Assembly: GCF_030272895.1 (NCBI RefSeq)
Contig: NZ_JALRNF010000059.1
Location: 1 to 24,167, forward strand
Direction: 5' to 3'
From: Pseudomonas sp. BGr12
GTDB lineage: Bacteria; Pseudomonadota; Gammaproteobacteria; Pseudomonadales; Pseudomonadaceae
Length of the DNA stretch: 24,167 nucleotides
The translations under genes and the position numbers were made by a program. The notes beneath the pieces were generated by a model that did not search any database, was not told the origin of the DNA, and was given only the letters and a program-made list of their open reading frames with translations. This document shows, piece after piece, positions 1-9,270 of this stretch. Position 1 is the stretch's first letter; each line of letters begins with the position of its first letter.

Positions 1-128
1 TTTTTCTTGGGGGTGGTGTTGTTGGTGGGGTTGCCGCTGCTTTTTTTGTGGGAGAACACCCCCGCCCGCGGGGCGCCCCCCCCCCCCGCTCCTACCTCGA
101 ACCGTTTTGTAAAAAGAGGACGTTACGC
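1..128. other. Low-complexity window edge and leader of the first gene
   Basis: Bases 1-60 are dominated by G and T runs, including a run of seven T near position 45. Bases 76-87 are twelve consecutive C. This composition is unlike anything else in the window and looks like unreliable sequence at a contig end. From about 100 onward the sequence is normal and supplies a purine-rich ribosome binding site (GAGGA near 115-119) for the thiolase at 129. No part of an upstream gene can be recognised. Confidence 0.6.
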
Positions 129-1406
129 ATGCGCTCACTGCGCCGGGTCGCGATCATTGGCGGCAATCGGATTCCCTTCGCCCGCTCCAACGGCGCCTAC
201 GCCACGGCCAGCAACCAGGCGATGCTCACCGCGGCCCTCGAAGGGCTGATCGAACGCTTTGGCCTGCACGGTCAGCAACTGGGCGAGGTGGCGGCGGGGG
301 CGGTGCTCAAGCATTCGCGCGACATGAACCTGACCCGCGAGTGCGTGCTCGGTTCACGGTTGTCGGCGCAGACCCCGGCCTATGACCTGCAGCAGGCCTG
401 CGGCACGGGGCTGGAGACCGCGCTGCAGGTGGCCAACAAGATCGCCCTGGGGCAGATCGACAGTGGCATTGCCGGCGGCGTCGACACCACCTCCGATGCG
501 CCCATCGCGGTCAATGAAGGCTTGCGCCGTATCCTGCTGCAGGCCAATCGCGGCAAAAGCACCGCTGACAAGCTCAAAGCCTTCCTCAAGCTGCGCCCGG
601 GGCACCTGAAACCGGAACTGCCGCGCAATGGCGAGCCGCGCACCGGTCTTTCCATGGGCGAGCATTGCGAGTTGATGGCGCAGACCTGGCAGATTCCGCG
701 CCAGGCCCAGGATGAACTGGCCCTGCTCAGTCACCAGCACATGGCGGCGGCCTATGCCGAAGGCTGGCACGACGACCTGCTGACCCCGTTCCTGGGCCTG
801 ACCCGCGACAACAACCTGCGCGCCGACCTGAGCCTGGAAAAGCTCGCCAGCCTCAAGCCGGTGTTCGAGCGCAGTGACAAAGGCACCCTGACTGCAGGCA
901 ATTCCACGCCACTGACCGATGGCGCCTCGGTGGTGCTGCTGGGCAGCGAAGACTGGGCCCGGGCGAATAACCTGCCGGTGCTGGCGTACCTGCTCGATGG
1001 CGAAACCGCTGCGGTGGATTTCGTCAAAGGCAAGGAAGGTTTGCTGATGGCGCCGGCCTATGCCGTGCCGCGTTTGCTGGCGCGCAATGGCCTGAGCCTG
1101 CAGGACTTCGACTACTACGAAATTCACGAAGCCTTCGCCGCCCAGGTGCTGTGCACCCTCAAGGCCTGGGAAGACCCCGACTACTGCCGGCAACGGCTGG
1201 GGCTTGATGCCCCCTTGGGCGCGATCGATCGCAGCAAGCTCAACGTCAAGGGCAGCTCGCTGGCTGCCGGGCATCCGTTCGCGGCGACCGGTGGGCGCAT
1301 CCTGGCCAATATGGCCAAGCTGCTGGCCACGGCGGGCAAGGGCCGCGGCCTGATCTCCATCTGCGCCGCCGGCGGTCAGGGCGTGACGGCGATCATCGAG
1401 CGTTGA
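129..1406 (+). CDS. FadI-type acetyl-CoA acetyltransferase / 3-ketoacyl-CoA thiolase
   Basis: A 425-residue thiolase-family enzyme that should cleave 3-ketoacyl-CoA with CoA, or condense two acyl-CoAs in reverse. The nucleophilic cysteine is Cys91 in QQACGTG. The second half carries EIHEAFAAQ (His333), GHPFAATG (His382) and the C-terminal CAAGGQG with Cys412. Having HEAF instead of the usual NEAF places it with the FadI/trifunctional-beta group rather than the PhaA/AtoB group. The open frame extends in phase to position 48. I chose ATG at 129 because GAGGA sits about ten bases upstream and thiolase homology (RRVAIIGGNRIPFAR) begins there. The stop overlaps the convergent transporter by 14 bases. 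Such genes often sit beside a ketoacyl reductase and a MaoC hydratase, which would lie off the left edge. The substrate chain length is not visible. Confidence 0.9.
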   Translation: MRSLRRVAIIGGNRIPFARSNGAYATASNQAMLTAALEGLIERFGLHGQQLGEVAAGAVLKHSRDMNLTRECVLGSRLSAQTPAYDLQQACGTGLETALQVANKIALGQIDSGIAGGVDTTSDAPIAVNEGLRRILLQANRGKSTADKLKAFLKLRPGHLKPELPRNGEPRTGLSMGEHCELMAQTWQIPRQAQDELALLSHQHMAAAYAEGWHDDLLTPFLGLTRDNNLRADLSLEKLASLKPVFERSDKGTLTAGNSTPLTDGASVVLLGSEDWARANNLPVLAYLLDGETAAVDFVKGKEGLLMAPAYAVPRLLARNGLSLQDFDYYEIHEAFAAQVLCTLKAWEDPDYCRQRLGLDAPLGAIDRSKLNVKGSSLAAGHPFAATGGRILANMAKLLATAGKGRGLISICAAGGQGVTAIIER

Positions 1407-2412
1407 CCAGCGTCCCTTGAGCGGCCGCCGCCGGGCGATTGGCGTAGTGCTCGGCCATGATCGAGCAGACGATCAACTGCAGCGGATGGTAGATCATGAT
1501 CGGCAACAGGATCAGGCCCAGCCCGGGGTGGGCACCGAAGATCAGCGCCGCCATCGGTGCCCCGGCCGCCAGGGATTTCTTGCTGGCGCAGAACACCGCC
1601 GCTACCTCGTCGGCCGGGCACAAGCCCAGGGCGCGGGCGCTGCGAGTGGTCAGCCAGAGAATCAACGCCAGCAACAGTGCGCTGCCCAGCAGGGCGGTGA
1701 GCAGCACCGCGCTGCCTTGCTGCTGCCACATGCCCGAGACCATCGAGTTGCAGAACGCGGCGTAGACCAGCAGCAGGATCACCAGCTTGTCGAGGATATT
1801 GGTGTAGCGCTTGTGCCGGGCAAAGAAGCGCCCGAGCCAGGGGCGCAGCAACTGGCCGAGCGCCAGGGGCAATAGCAGCAGGGCGCAGAGGTCGAGCAGG
1901 GTAGCGCCCAGGTCGATGCCGCCGCTGCCGGTGCCGACTACCAGGCTGACCAGCCAGGGGGTGATGAAGATGCCGAGCACGCTGGACAGGCTGGCATTGA
2001 GGATCGCCGCCGGTACATTGCCGCCGGCGCTGCCGGTCAGCGCCACCGACGAAGAGATGGTCGAGGGCAGGGCGCACAGGTAGAAGAAGCCCAGCATCAG
2101 CAAGGGCGGCAACTGGCTGCCCAGCACGCGGTTGGCCAGCCACCAGAGCAGCGGGAAGACCACGAAGGTGAAGCCCTGGACCATCAGGTGCAGGCGCCCG
2201 TTCTTCAGGCCGTGGCGAATCTGCTCGCTGGACAGGTTGATGCCGTGCAGGAAGAACACCAGGAACACGCCGATATTGATCACGTACTCGGCATGCATCG
2301 CCCCGCCGCTGCGGCCAACGTCGGGAAACAGCCAGGCCAGGAAGGTGGCGAGGAACATGCCGCAGAGGAACCAGTCGGTTACCACGCGTTTGAGGTGTTT
2401 GAGCGCTTGCAT
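1393..2412 (-). CDS. Bile acid:sodium symporter family transporter (SBF-like, YfeH type)
   Basis: A 339-residue inner-membrane protein of the bile acid/sodium symporter (BASS/SBF) superfamily, in the group related to E. coli YfeH and vertebrate SLC10A7. About nine to ten hydrophobic helices are visible, starting at residues 13-30. Between them are the signature FLHGINLSSEQIRHGL in the N-terminal half and the motif AAVFCASKKSLAAGAPMA in the C-terminal half, matching the discontinuous-helix core of the fold. The substrate is unknown. The ATG at 2410-2412 has GAAGG seven bases upstream. The gene is divergent from an AraC-type regulator 87 bases away and shares with it a direct repeat that could be the operator, so local regulation is likely. 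Its 3' end overlaps the thiolase stop. Confidence 0.88.
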   Translation of the reverse strand: MQALKHLKRVVTDWFLCGMFLATFLAWLFPDVGRSGGAMHAEYVINIGVFLVFFLHGINLSSEQIRHGLKNGRLHLMVQGFTFVVFPLLWWLANRVLGSQLPPLLMLGFFYLCALPSTISSSVALTGSAGGNVPAAILNASLSSVLGIFITPWLVSLVVGTGSGGIDLGATLLDLCALLLLPLALGQLLRPWLGRFFARHKRYTNILDKLVILLLVYAAFCNSMVSGMWQQQGSAVLLTALLGSALLLALILWLTTRSARALGLCPADEVAAVFCASKKSLAAGAPMAALIFGAHPGLGLILLPIMIYHPLQLIVCSIMAEHYANRPAAAAQGTLVNAR

Positions 2413-2425
2413 GGGCGGGCCTTCG

Positions 2426-2443
2426 AATCATTTTGTAATCATT
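2426..2443. promoter_or_regulatory. Direct repeat, candidate AraC-type operator
   Basis: AATCATT occurs twice in tandem (2426-2432 and 2437-2443) with a start-to-start distance of 11 bases, about one helical turn. It lies directly upstream of the transporter's ribosome binding site and 57 bases before the AraC-type regulator. Same-orientation half-sites one or two turns apart are typical of AraC-family operators. No binding evidence exists, so the call is an inference from geometry. Confidence 0.4.
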
Positions 2444-2499
2444 GAGCCCGCAGGCTACGCTGCGCCCAATACTGCCGTCTTGCGACATAAGGCCAACCG

Positions 2500-3288
2500 A
2501 TGCCGACTAACGGACAACAGCCCTCACCCCGTCCGATTCCCGTGCTGGAGCGCTTGCCCCGCCCTTTGTATGCCCGTGCCGAGCGCCTGGGCGCAGGCTC
2601 CTGGACGCCGCGTCACCAGCATGACTGGGTGCAGTTTTCCTATGCGATCAGTGGCGTGCTCGGGGTCTACACCGCCGAGGGCAGCTACTTTGCCCCGCCG
2701 CAGTGGGGGGTATGGATTCCGGCCGGGGTCGAGCACGAGGTGGTGACTTCGATGCAGGCCGAGATGCGCAGCCTGTATGTACGTCGCGAGGAGGCCAGCT
2801 GGGCGCCGGGGCACTGCCGGGTGCTGGAAGTGACGCCGCTGGCCCGCGAGCTGATCAAGCAGTTCTGCCAGTTGCCGGTGGACTACCCCGAGGGCGACAG
2901 TGCCGAGGCGCGGCTGGTCGGCGTGCTGCTCGATCAGTTGCAGGCGTTGCCGCAGGTGGGCTTTTGCTTGCCGCTGCCCCAGCACCCGCGCTTGCTCGAA
3001 CTGTGCAACGAGCTGCTCGCCAACCCGGAGCAGGGCCAGACCCTCGGCCAGTGGGCGCAGCGCCTGAACACCTCGGAAAAGACCCTGATGCGCCTGTTCC
3101 AGCGTGAAACCGGCCTGAGCTTTCGCGGCTGGCGCCAGCGCATGCGCCTGCTGTCGTCGCTGACTGCCCTGGAGGCAGGCCGCAGTGTCACCGACGCCGC
3201 GCTGGGCTGCGGCTACGATTCCACGTCGGCCTACATCGCCGCCTTCAAGGGCCTGTTCGGCTTCACCCCGGGCGAACTGCGCCTTTAG
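2500..3288 (+). CDS. AraC family transcriptional regulator with cupin sensor domain
   Basis: A 262-residue regulator. Residues about 30-100 form a cupin/AraC-binding domain, with a His-rich start ([17 protein letters not shown]) and the strand pattern [12 protein letters not shown]. Residues about 160-262 form the double helix-turn-helix of the AraC family: the first helix pair includes [32 protein letters not shown], split here by the usual turn, and the second includes [29 protein letters not shown]. The architecture (short N-terminal cupin, about 260 residues) is that of the NimR/YdeO-like group that often controls an adjacent transporter. The divergent symporter gene at 1393-2412 is the natural target. 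The effector is unknown. Its stop overlaps the stop of the convergent chemoreceptor by three bases. Confidence 0.9.
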   Translation: MPTNGQQPSPRPIPVLERLPRPLYARAERLGAGSWTPRHQHDWVQFSYAISGVLGVYTAEGSYFAPPQWGVWIPAGVEHEVVTSMQAEMRSLYVRREEASWAPGHCRVLEVTPLARELIKQFCQLPVDYPEGDSAEARLVGVLLDQLQALPQVGFCLPLPQHPRLLELCNELLANPEQGQTLGQWAQRLNTSEKTLMRLFQRETGLSFRGWRQRMRLLSSLTALEAGRSVTDAALGCGYDSTSAYIAAFKGLFGFTPGELRL

Positions 3289-5231
3289 GTGCGGAACCTG
3301 CGCACCAGCGCATCCAGTTCATTGGACAGCCCGGCCAGGCTCTGGGAATCCGCGCGCGCCGAGTTGGCAAGCTCCGCCACCAGCTGCGCGTCGCCGTGGA
3401 TCTGGCTGATGTGGCGGTTGATGTCTTCGGCCACCTGGTGCTGCTCCTCGGCGGCGGTGGCGATCTGGGTGTTCATGTCGCGGATGATGTCCACCGATTC
3501 GCGGATCTGGCCGAAACTGGTACGCGCCAGGCCGATGCGGCTGACTGACTGCTGCGACACTTCCAGGCTGGCGTGCATCTGCTGGGCCACTGTGCTGGTG
3601 CGGCTGGCCAGGTTGCCGAGCAGGTTGTCGATTTCGGCGGTGGAGTCGGCGGTGCGCTTGGCCAGCGCCCGCACCTCGTCGGCGACCACGGCGAAACCGC
3701 GGCCCTGTTCACCGGCACGGGCGGCCTCGATGGCGGCGTTGAGGGCCAGCAGGTTGGTTTGCTCGGCAATCGAGCGAATGGTGCCGAGGATCGACTGGAT
3801 GGCATTGCTGTCGCGTTCCAGTTGCTGCATCGACTGCGCCGAGTGTTCGATCTCCTGGCTCAGGCGATCGACGCTCTGCACCGCCGCGTCGATCTGCTGC
3901 TGGCCTTCACGGGCCTGCTGCTGGCCGCTGTCGGCCGAGTCGGCGGCCTGGCTGCAGGAGCGGGCGACTTCGTTGGCGGTGGCGACCATTTCATGGAAGG
4001 CGGTGGAGACCATGTCCACCGCTTCGCGCTGGCGGCCGGCGGCTTCGGCCATGTCATGGGAGACCCGGGTCGAGCTGCTGGAGGTCGCGAGGATCTTGCT
4101 GGCGGCCTGGCCGATGTTCTGGATCAGCTGGCGAATGGCGGCCAGGAACTGGTTGAACCAGCTGGCCAGTTGCGCGGTTTCGTCGCGGCCACGCACTTCC
4201 AGACTGCGGGTCAGGTCGCCTTCGCCCTGGGCGATGCCTTCCAGGCCATTGGTCACGCTGTGGATCGGACGCACGATCAGTTTGGCGAAGGTCGCACCGA
4301 CCAGGGCGAACACCGCGGCCAGCACCAGGGCGATGACGGCCACCACCCAGGTCAGCTGGGTGGCGGTCTGCATCACTTCGTCCTGGCGGATCAGGCCGAT
4401 GAAGTTCCAGCCCAGTTGTTCCGATGGCCAGATATTGGCCATGTAGCGCTCACCGTCGAGCTCTACCTCGACCAGGCCCTTGCCGGCCTTGGCCAGTTGC
4501 GCGTAGCCCGCGCCGAGGGAGGCCAGGTTCTTGAAGTTGTGCGCCGGGGCACGAGGGTCGACCAGCACGTTGCCGTTGTCTTCGAGCAGCATCAGGTAGC
4601 CGCTCTCACCCAGCTTGATCTGCTTGACGATCTCGGTCAGCTGCTTGAGCGATACATCGATGTTGACCACGCCACCGGGGTTGCCGAGCTGGTTGGCCAC
4701 CGCGCGCACGGTACTGACCAGCACCGCGTCGTCGCCGGCCCAGTAGTAGGCGTCGGTGCGCAGGGTCTTGCCGGGGCTGGCCATGGCCGCCTGGTACCAG
4801 GGACGCTGGCGCGGGTCGTAGCTGGCCATCTTCGGATCGCCCGGCCAGAACGCGTAGCCGCCGTCACTCAGGCCGTAGGACACATAGGCGTAAGCGGGGT
4901 GGCTGGCGGCCAGGCTGGCGAACATCTGGTAGAGCTTCTTGTCCTGCTCGCCCAGGGCAACCTGTGGCGCATCGGCGCTGATGTACTTCTTCACATCGTT
5001 GCCGGTGGCGTTGATCAAAGGTTGCGCAGCCAGGTAGTCGACGTTCTGGCTGATGCCCTCGAAGAACAGCTGCATGGCGTTGGCCACCTGGCGGATTTCC
5101 CGGCTGCTGCCGTCGACGAAGCCGTCCCGGGCTTCACTGCGCAGATTGAGGACCACCAGGGTGGCGACCAGGATCACGGGCAAGCCGGCGATCACGGCAA
5201 AGGCCCAAGTCAGTTTTTGTTTGATGTTCAT
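3285..5231 (-). CDS. Methyl-accepting chemotaxis protein with dCache sensor domain
   Basis: A 648-residue transmembrane chemoreceptor. TM1 is at residues about 8-30, the periplasmic dCache_1 sensor at about 35-285, TM2 at about 293-316, HAMP at about 318-370, and the cytoplasmic coiled-coil signalling domain runs to the end. The hairpin tip ([19 protein letters not shown], then [15 protein letters not shown]) is canonical and binds CheA/CheW. The sensor contains YDPRQRPWY (Tyr138, Arg143, Trp145, Tyr146) followed by Asp192 in NIDVS. This matches the spacing of the amino-acid-binding signature known from PctA-type dCache receptors, so an amino acid or related amine ligand is likely. No C-terminal CheR-tethering pentapeptide is seen. 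The ATG has GGAG upstream. A weak FliA-like -10 (GCCGATGT, 5279-5286 on this strand) could serve as promoter. Confidence 0.95.
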   Translation of the reverse strand: MNIKQKLTWAFAVIAGLPVILVATLVVLNLRSEARDGFVDGSSREIRQVANAMQLFFEGISQNVDYLAAQPLINATGNDVKKYISADAPQVALGEQDKKLYQMFASLAASHPAYAYVSYGLSDGGYAFWPGDPKMASYDPRQRPWYQAAMASPGKTLRTDAYYWAGDDAVLVSTVRAVANQLGNPGGVVNIDVSLKQLTEIVKQIKLGESGYLMLLEDNGNVLVDPRAPAHNFKNLASLGAGYAQLAKAGKGLVEVELDGERYMANIWPSEQLGWNFIGLIRQDEVMQTATQLTWVVAVIALVLAAVFALVGATFAKLIVRPIHSVTNGLEGIAQGEGDLTRSLEVRGRDETAQLASWFNQFLAAIRQLIQNIGQAASKILATSSSSTRVSHDMAEAAGRQREAVDMVSTAFHEMVATANEVARSCSQAADSADSGQQQAREGQQQIDAAVQSVDRLSQEIEHSAQSMQQLERDSNAIQSILGTIRSIAEQTNLLALNAAIEAARAGEQGRGFAVVADEVRALAKRTADSTAEIDNLLGNLASRTSTVAQQMHASLEVSQQSVSRIGLARTSFGQIRESVDIIRDMNTQIATAAEEQHQVAEDINRHISQIHGDAQLVAELANSARADSQSLAGLSNELDALVRRFRT

Positions 5232-5354
5232 CTGCGCTCCAGAATTGTTCTTGTAAACACACGACGCTGCTGCAGACTACATCGGCCGTCGGATCTGGAA
5301 ATAAAGTGCTGGCCGGGCAAAAGTCCCGTATTCATTGGGAAAAACCGCCCGGAG

Positions 5355-5368
5355 TGACCAGTCGGTCA
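5355..5368. promoter_or_regulatory. 14-bp palindrome, candidate TetR-type operator
   Basis: TGACC-AGTC-GGTCA is a near-perfect dyad in the 280-base divergent region between the chemoreceptor and the RIO-like kinase. The core GACCAGTCGGTC resembles operators of several TetR-family repressors. No TetR gene is adjacent, so the cognate regulator, if any, lies elsewhere. The rest of 5232-5511 shows no gene. Confidence 0.35.
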
Positions 5369-5511
5369 TTAATGCGCAGAAAAAGAATGGCAAGTCAGGC
5401 GGTTTGCCGTTACAACGCAGTGCGGTCTTGCTACAGCGGGCAGCCGGTGCCGTACCGGTGGCCACTAAAAAAATCATGTGTCTGGCACAACAGGACCCCC
5501 GACAAAAGCCG

Positions 5512-6405
5512 ATGAAGACTCCAAAACGCATTGAACCACTGGTTGAAGATGGACTGGTCGACGAGGTATTGCGGCCCTTGATGAGTGGCAAGGAGGCTGC
5601 CGTGTACGTGGTGCGCTGCGGTCGGGAACTCAGGTGTGCCAAGGTCTACAAGGAAGCCAACAAGCGCAGCTTCCGCCAGGCCGCCGAGTACCAGGAAGGG
5701 CGCAAGGTGCGCAACAGCCGCCAGGCCCGGGCCATGGCCAAGGGCTCGCGCTACGGGCGCAAGGAGGCCGAGGACGCCTGGCAGAACGCCGAGGTGGCCG
5801 CCCTGTTCCGCCTGGCCAACGCCGGGGTGCGGGTGCCCAGGCCCTATGACTTTCTCGATGGCGTGCTGCTCATGGAGCTGGTGGCCGATGAATACGGCGA
5901 CGCCGCGCCGCGGCTCAACGATGTGCAGCTCGAGCCCGAGCAGGCGCGCGAGTACCACGCCTTCGTGATCCGCCAGATCGTGCTGATGCTCTGTGCCGGT
6001 CTGGTGCATGGCGACCTGTCGGAGTTCAACGTGCTGCTCGGCCCCGAAGGCCCGGTGATCATCGACCTGCCCCAGGCGGTGGACGCCGCGGGCAACAACC
6101 ACGCGTTCAGCATGCTCGAGCGCGATGTCGGCAACATGGCCGCCTATTTCGGACGTTTTGCCCCGGAGCTCAAAGAGACCCGCTATGCCCGGGAAATGTG
6201 GGCGCTGTACCAGGCCGGCGAGCTGACCCCGCAAAGCGAGCTCAGCGGGCGCTTCCAGGAAGACCTGCGCCGCGCCGATGTCGCCGGGGTAATGCGCGAG
6301 ATCGACGCCGCTCGTTTCGATGAAGCCAGGCGCCGCGCGGCCCGCCACGAGGCCGAGCACGGGCCGAAGAAAGACGACGAGCCCGCGCCGCCCTGGATGC
6401 AGTGA
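5512..6405 (+). CDS. RIO1-like serine/threonine protein kinase (PA4780 family)
   Basis: A 297-residue bacterial RIO-type kinase. The nucleotide-binding loop is SGKEAAVY (residues 25-32) and the ATP-anchoring lysine is Lys44 in CAKVYK. The catalytic loop is LVHGDLSEFNVL (Asp168, Asn173) and the metal-binding aspartate is Asp185 in IIDLPQAVD. As expected for RIO kinases, the eukaryotic activation loop is absent. The C-terminal tail is charged and ends PPWMQ. The reading frame stays open back to 5335 with another ATG at 5476. I chose 5512 because conserved sequence starts at MKTPKRIEPLVEDGL, although no strong Shine-Dalgarno precedes either ATG. The cellular substrate is not known. The gene is convergent with cueR, with four bases between the stops. 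Confidence 0.88.
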   Translation: MKTPKRIEPLVEDGLVDEVLRPLMSGKEAAVYVVRCGRELRCAKVYKEANKRSFRQAAEYQEGRKVRNSRQARAMAKGSRYGRKEAEDAWQNAEVAALFRLANAGVRVPRPYDFLDGVLLMELVADEYGDAAPRLNDVQLEPEQAREYHAFVIRQIVLMLCAGLVHGDLSEFNVLLGPEGPVIIDLPQAVDAAGNNHAFSMLERDVGNMAAYFGRFAPELKETRYAREMWALYQAGELTPQSELSGRFQEDLRRADVAGVMREIDAARFDEARRRAARHEAEHGPKKDDEPAPPWMQ

Positions 6406-6409
6406 AGCG

Positions 6410-6814
6410 TCAGTGACAGCAACTGCCGCCGGCTGCCAGATCCTTGAGGATCGGGCAGTCCGGACGGTCGTCGCCCTGGCAGTGGGCGACCAGTTCGCTC
6501 AGCGTGTCGCGCAGGCTCACCAGTTCCTCGATGCGCCGGTTCAGGTCATCGATATGCTGGCTGGCCAGGGCCTTGACGTCGGCGCTGGCGCGCTGGCGGT
6601 CCTGCCACAGGGTCAGCAGGCGGGCGACCTCTTCCAGCGAAAACCCCAGGTCACGCGAGCGCTTGATGAAGGCCAGGCTGTGCAGGTCGTCCTGCTGGTA
6701 CAGGCGATAGCCGCTGTCGCTGCGCAGGGCCGGCTTGAGCAGGCCGATGGACTCGTAGTAGCGGATCATCTTGGCGCTCAGCCCGGAGCGGCGAGCGGCT
6801 TGACCGATGTTCAT
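6410..6814 (-). CDS. cueR: Cu(I)-responsive MerR-family regulator CueR
   Basis: A 134-residue MerR-family activator. The winged helix-turn-helix occupies residues 1-70 ([21 protein letters not shown]), followed by the dimerisation helix to about 110. The metal loop is CQGDDRPDC, with Cys112 and Cys120 at exactly the positions of the two Cu(I)-binding cysteines of E. coli CueR. The protein ends in SCCH, an extra thiol-rich tail seen in several proteobacterial CueRs. There is no position-77-type cysteine, which argues against Zn/Cd/Hg sensors. It overlaps the end of copA by four bases (ATGA), so it is translationally coupled and autoregulated through the copA promoter. It should activate the two operators annotated at 9239-9270 and 9742-9772. 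Confidence 0.95.
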   Translation of the reverse strand: MNIGQAARRSGLSAKMIRYYESIGLLKPALRSDSGYRLYQQDDLHSLAFIKRSRDLGFSLEEVARLLTLWQDRQRASADVKALASQHIDDLNRRIEELVSLRDTLSELVAHCQGDDRPDCPILKDLAAGGSCCH

Positions 6815-9213
6815 TGGGCGTCGTCCTGTGGCGGGGTTTCGGGTTTCCAGGTCTTGAGCCAGAGCGCGTTGCTGACCACGCTGACACTCGACAGGGCCAT
6901 GGCCGCGCCCGCCAGCACCGGGTTGAGCATGCCGAAGGCGGCCAGGGGAATGCCGATCAGGTTGTAGATGAAGGCCCAGAACAGGTTCTGGCGAATCTTC
7001 GCATAGGTCTTGCGGCTGATCTCCAGGGCGGCCGGCACCAGGCGCGGGTCACCGCGCATCAGGGTAATGCCGGCGGCCTGCATGGCCACGTCGGTGCCAC
7101 CGCCCATGGCAATGCCGATGTCGGCAGCCGCCAGGGCCGGGGCATCGTTGATACCGTCGCCGACCATGGCCACCACGCCCGATTGCTTGAGGGCACTGAC
7201 GGTCGCCGCTTTGTCGGCGGGCAGCACTTCGGCGTACACGTCTTCGATGTTCAGGGCCGTGGCCACCACCTGGGCGCTGCCGCGGTTGTCGCCGGTCAGC
7301 AGGTGGCTGCTGATGCCTTGCCCGGCCAGTTGCCGCACGGCTTGCCCGGCACCGGGCTTGAGGCTGTCGCCGAAGGCGAACAGGCCGAGTACGCGCTGTT
7401 GCGGGCTGCGTTCGATCAGCCAGGACAGGGTCCGGCCTTCGGCTTCCCAGGCCTTGGCGTTGCTGGCCAGGTTGCCCGCTTGCAGGCCGCTCTCATCCAG
7501 CATACGACGGTTGCCCAGGGCCAGGTCGCGGCCGTCCAGGCTGCCGGCGATACCGCGTCCGGTCAGCGACTGGCTGTTGCTGATGTCGGCGACCGCCAGG
7601 CCCTGTTCGGCACAGGCGTCGAGCACCGCCTTGGCCAGGGGGTGTTCGCTGCCGCGTTGCAGGGCGCCGGCCAGTTGCAGCAACTCGGCCGGGGTGCCGA
7701 CCGCGGCCTGGCTGTGGACGATGCGCGGGCTGCCGGAGGTAAGGGTACCGGTCTTGTCGAACACCACGCGGTTGACGGCGTAGGCGCGCTCCAGCGCTTC
7801 GGCGTCCTTGATCAGGATGCCGTGGCGGGCGGCGACGCCGGTACCGGCCATGATCGCCGTTGGCGTGGCCAGGCCCAGGGCACAAGGACAGGCGATCACC
7901 AGCACGGCGACGGCGTTGATCAGCGCGGTTTCGATCGGCGCACCGGCCAGCCACCAGCCGACCAGAGTAATGAGCGCCAGGACCAGCACGGCAGGGACGA
8001 ACACCTGGCTGACCCGGTCCACCAGTTTCTGGATCGGTGCCTTGGCGGCCTGGGCGTCTTCCACCAGGCGAATGATGCGGGCCAGCACGGTTTCGGTGCC
8101 CAGGGCCAGGGTACGGACCAGCAGGCGGCCTTCGCCGTTGATGGCGCCACCGGTGACCTTGTCGCCCACCTGCTTGGGCACCGGCACACTTTCACCGCTG
8201 ATCAGGGCTTCGTCGGCATGGCTCTGGCCTTCGACCACTTCGCCGTCCACCGGGAAGCGCTCGCCGGGCTTGACCACCACCAGGTCGCGCAGGCGCAGTT
8301 CGCTGATCGCCACATCGCGTTCCTGGCCATCGACCAGCAGCAGGGCGCGTTCCGGACGCAGGGCTTCCAGGGCCCGGATGGCGCTGGCGGTCTGGCGCTT
8401 GGCGCGGCTTTCCAGGTACTTGCCGAGCAGGACCAGGGCAATCACCACGGCCGAGGCCTCGAAGTACAGGTGCGGCATGACCCCGGCCTCGGCCTGGGCC
8501 CACTCATAGAGGCTCAGGCCGTAACCGGCGCTGGTGCCGATGGCGACCAGCAGGTCCATGTTGCCGGCACCGGCGCGCACGGCCTTCCAGGCGGCGACAT
8601 AGAAGCGCGCACCGAGAATGAATTGCACCGGCGTGGCCAGCACGAACTGCACCCAGGCCGGCAGCATCCAGTGCACGCCAAAGGGTTGCAACACCATCGG
8701 CAGCACCAGGGGCAGGGCCAGCAGCACGGCCAGCGCCACCGACCAGCGCTCCTTGCGCAGGCGGCGTTCGGCGTCGGCCTGGTTGGCCTGGGTGGTCTGC
8801 GGCAGGCTGGCCGAATAGCCGGCCCGGGTAACGGCGTCGATCAGCACGCTGCTGTCGAGCTGGCCGAACAGTTGCAGGTGGGCGCGTTCATTGGCCAGGT
8901 TGACGCTGACCTGTTGTACGCCCGGCACTTTGGCCAGGGCGCGTTCGACACGGCCTGCACAGGAGGCGCAGGTCATGCCGCCGATCTGCAATTCGAGGGT
9001 CTGGCTGGGCACACTGTAGCCGGCCTGCTCGACGGCCTCGACCAGGGCCGGGAGGCTATCGGCAGGGGCCTGGATGCGGGCCTGTTCGGTGGCCAGGTTG
9101 ACGCTGACCTGCTCGGCGCCGTTGACTTTGCGCAGGGCGCGCTCGACCCGGCCAGCACAGCTGGCGCAGGTCATGCCGGCGATCGGCAGATCGAAAGTGG
9201 TAGATGCGGACAT
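6811..9213 (-). CDS. copA: Copper-exporting P1B-type ATPase CopA
   Basis: An 800-residue inner-membrane Cu(I) export ATPase. Two N-terminal heavy-metal-associated domains carry GMTCASC (Cys16/Cys19 and Cys82/Cys85). The transmembrane metal site is CPC at 442-444. The phosphorylation site is DKTGTLT (Asp486), with the actuator motif ISGES near 339, GSEHPLAK for nucleotide binding and the hinge GDGINDAP in the C-terminal third. The CPC plus two CxxC domains indicates a Cu(I)/Ag(I) pump rather than Zn/Cd. The frame also offers GTG two codons upstream (9219). I chose ATG at 9213 because an AGGAGG lies exactly seven bases before it, whereas the GTG would be only one base from that site. It is the first gene of copA-cueR, driven by a CueR-type promoter. 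Confidence 0.96.
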   Translation of the reverse strand: MSASTTFDLPIAGMTCASCAGRVERALRKVNGAEQVSVNLATEQARIQAPADSLPALVEAVEQAGYSVPSQTLELQIGGMTCASCAGRVERALAKVPGVQQVSVNLANERAHLQLFGQLDSSVLIDAVTRAGYSASLPQTTQANQADAERRLRKERWSVALAVLLALPLVLPMVLQPFGVHWMLPAWVQFVLATPVQFILGARFYVAAWKAVRAGAGNMDLLVAIGTSAGYGLSLYEWAQAEAGVMPHLYFEASAVVIALVLLGKYLESRAKRQTASAIRALEALRPERALLLVDGQERDVAISELRLRDLVVVKPGERFPVDGEVVEGQSHADEALISGESVPVPKQVGDKVTGGAINGEGRLLVRTLALGTETVLARIIRLVEDAQAAKAPIQKLVDRVSQVFVPAVLVLALITLVGWWLAGAPIETALINAVAVLVIACPCALGLATPTAIMAGTGVAARHGILIKDAEALERAYAVNRVVFDKTGTLTSGSPRIVHSQAAVGTPAELLQLAGALQRGSEHPLAKAVLDACAEQGLAVADISNSQSLTGRGIAGSLDGRDLALGNRRMLDESGLQAGNLASNAKAWEAEGRTLSWLIERSPQQRVLGLFAFGDSLKPGAGQAVRQLAGQGISSHLLTGDNRGSAQVVATALNIEDVYAEVLPADKAATVSALKQSGVVAMVGDGINDAPALAAADIGIAMGGGTDVAMQAAGITLMRGDPRLVPAALEISRKTYAKIRQNLFWAFIYNLIGIPLAAFGMLNPVLAGAAMALSSVSVVSNALWLKTWKPETPPQDDAQ

Positions 9214-9238
9214 GGGCACTCCTCCTTGGACAGGCCAC

Positions 9239-9270
9239 CAGCATCAACCTTGCCATGCAGGGAAGGTCAA
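9239..9270 (-). promoter_or_regulatory. CueR operator and promoter of copA-cueR
   Basis: On the minus strand TTGACC (9265-9270) forms a -35 and GATGCT (9240-9245) a -10, separated by 19 bases, the over-long spacer typical of MerR-activated promoters. Between and overlapping them lies a 21-bp dyad (9247-9267) with ends ACCTTCCC and GGCAAGGT. This is the standard CueR/copA operator pattern. The -35 overlaps the stop codon of the upstream exported-protein gene. Confidence 0.88.

Noticed and set aside
3573..5357. A 594-codon open frame on the plus strand
   Set aside because: It is antisense to the chemoreceptor and is a product of codon bias only.
9214..9219. GTG at 9219 as the start of copA
   Set aside because: The Shine-Dalgarno AGGAGG would be one base away; ATG at 9213 has the ideal seven-base spacing.
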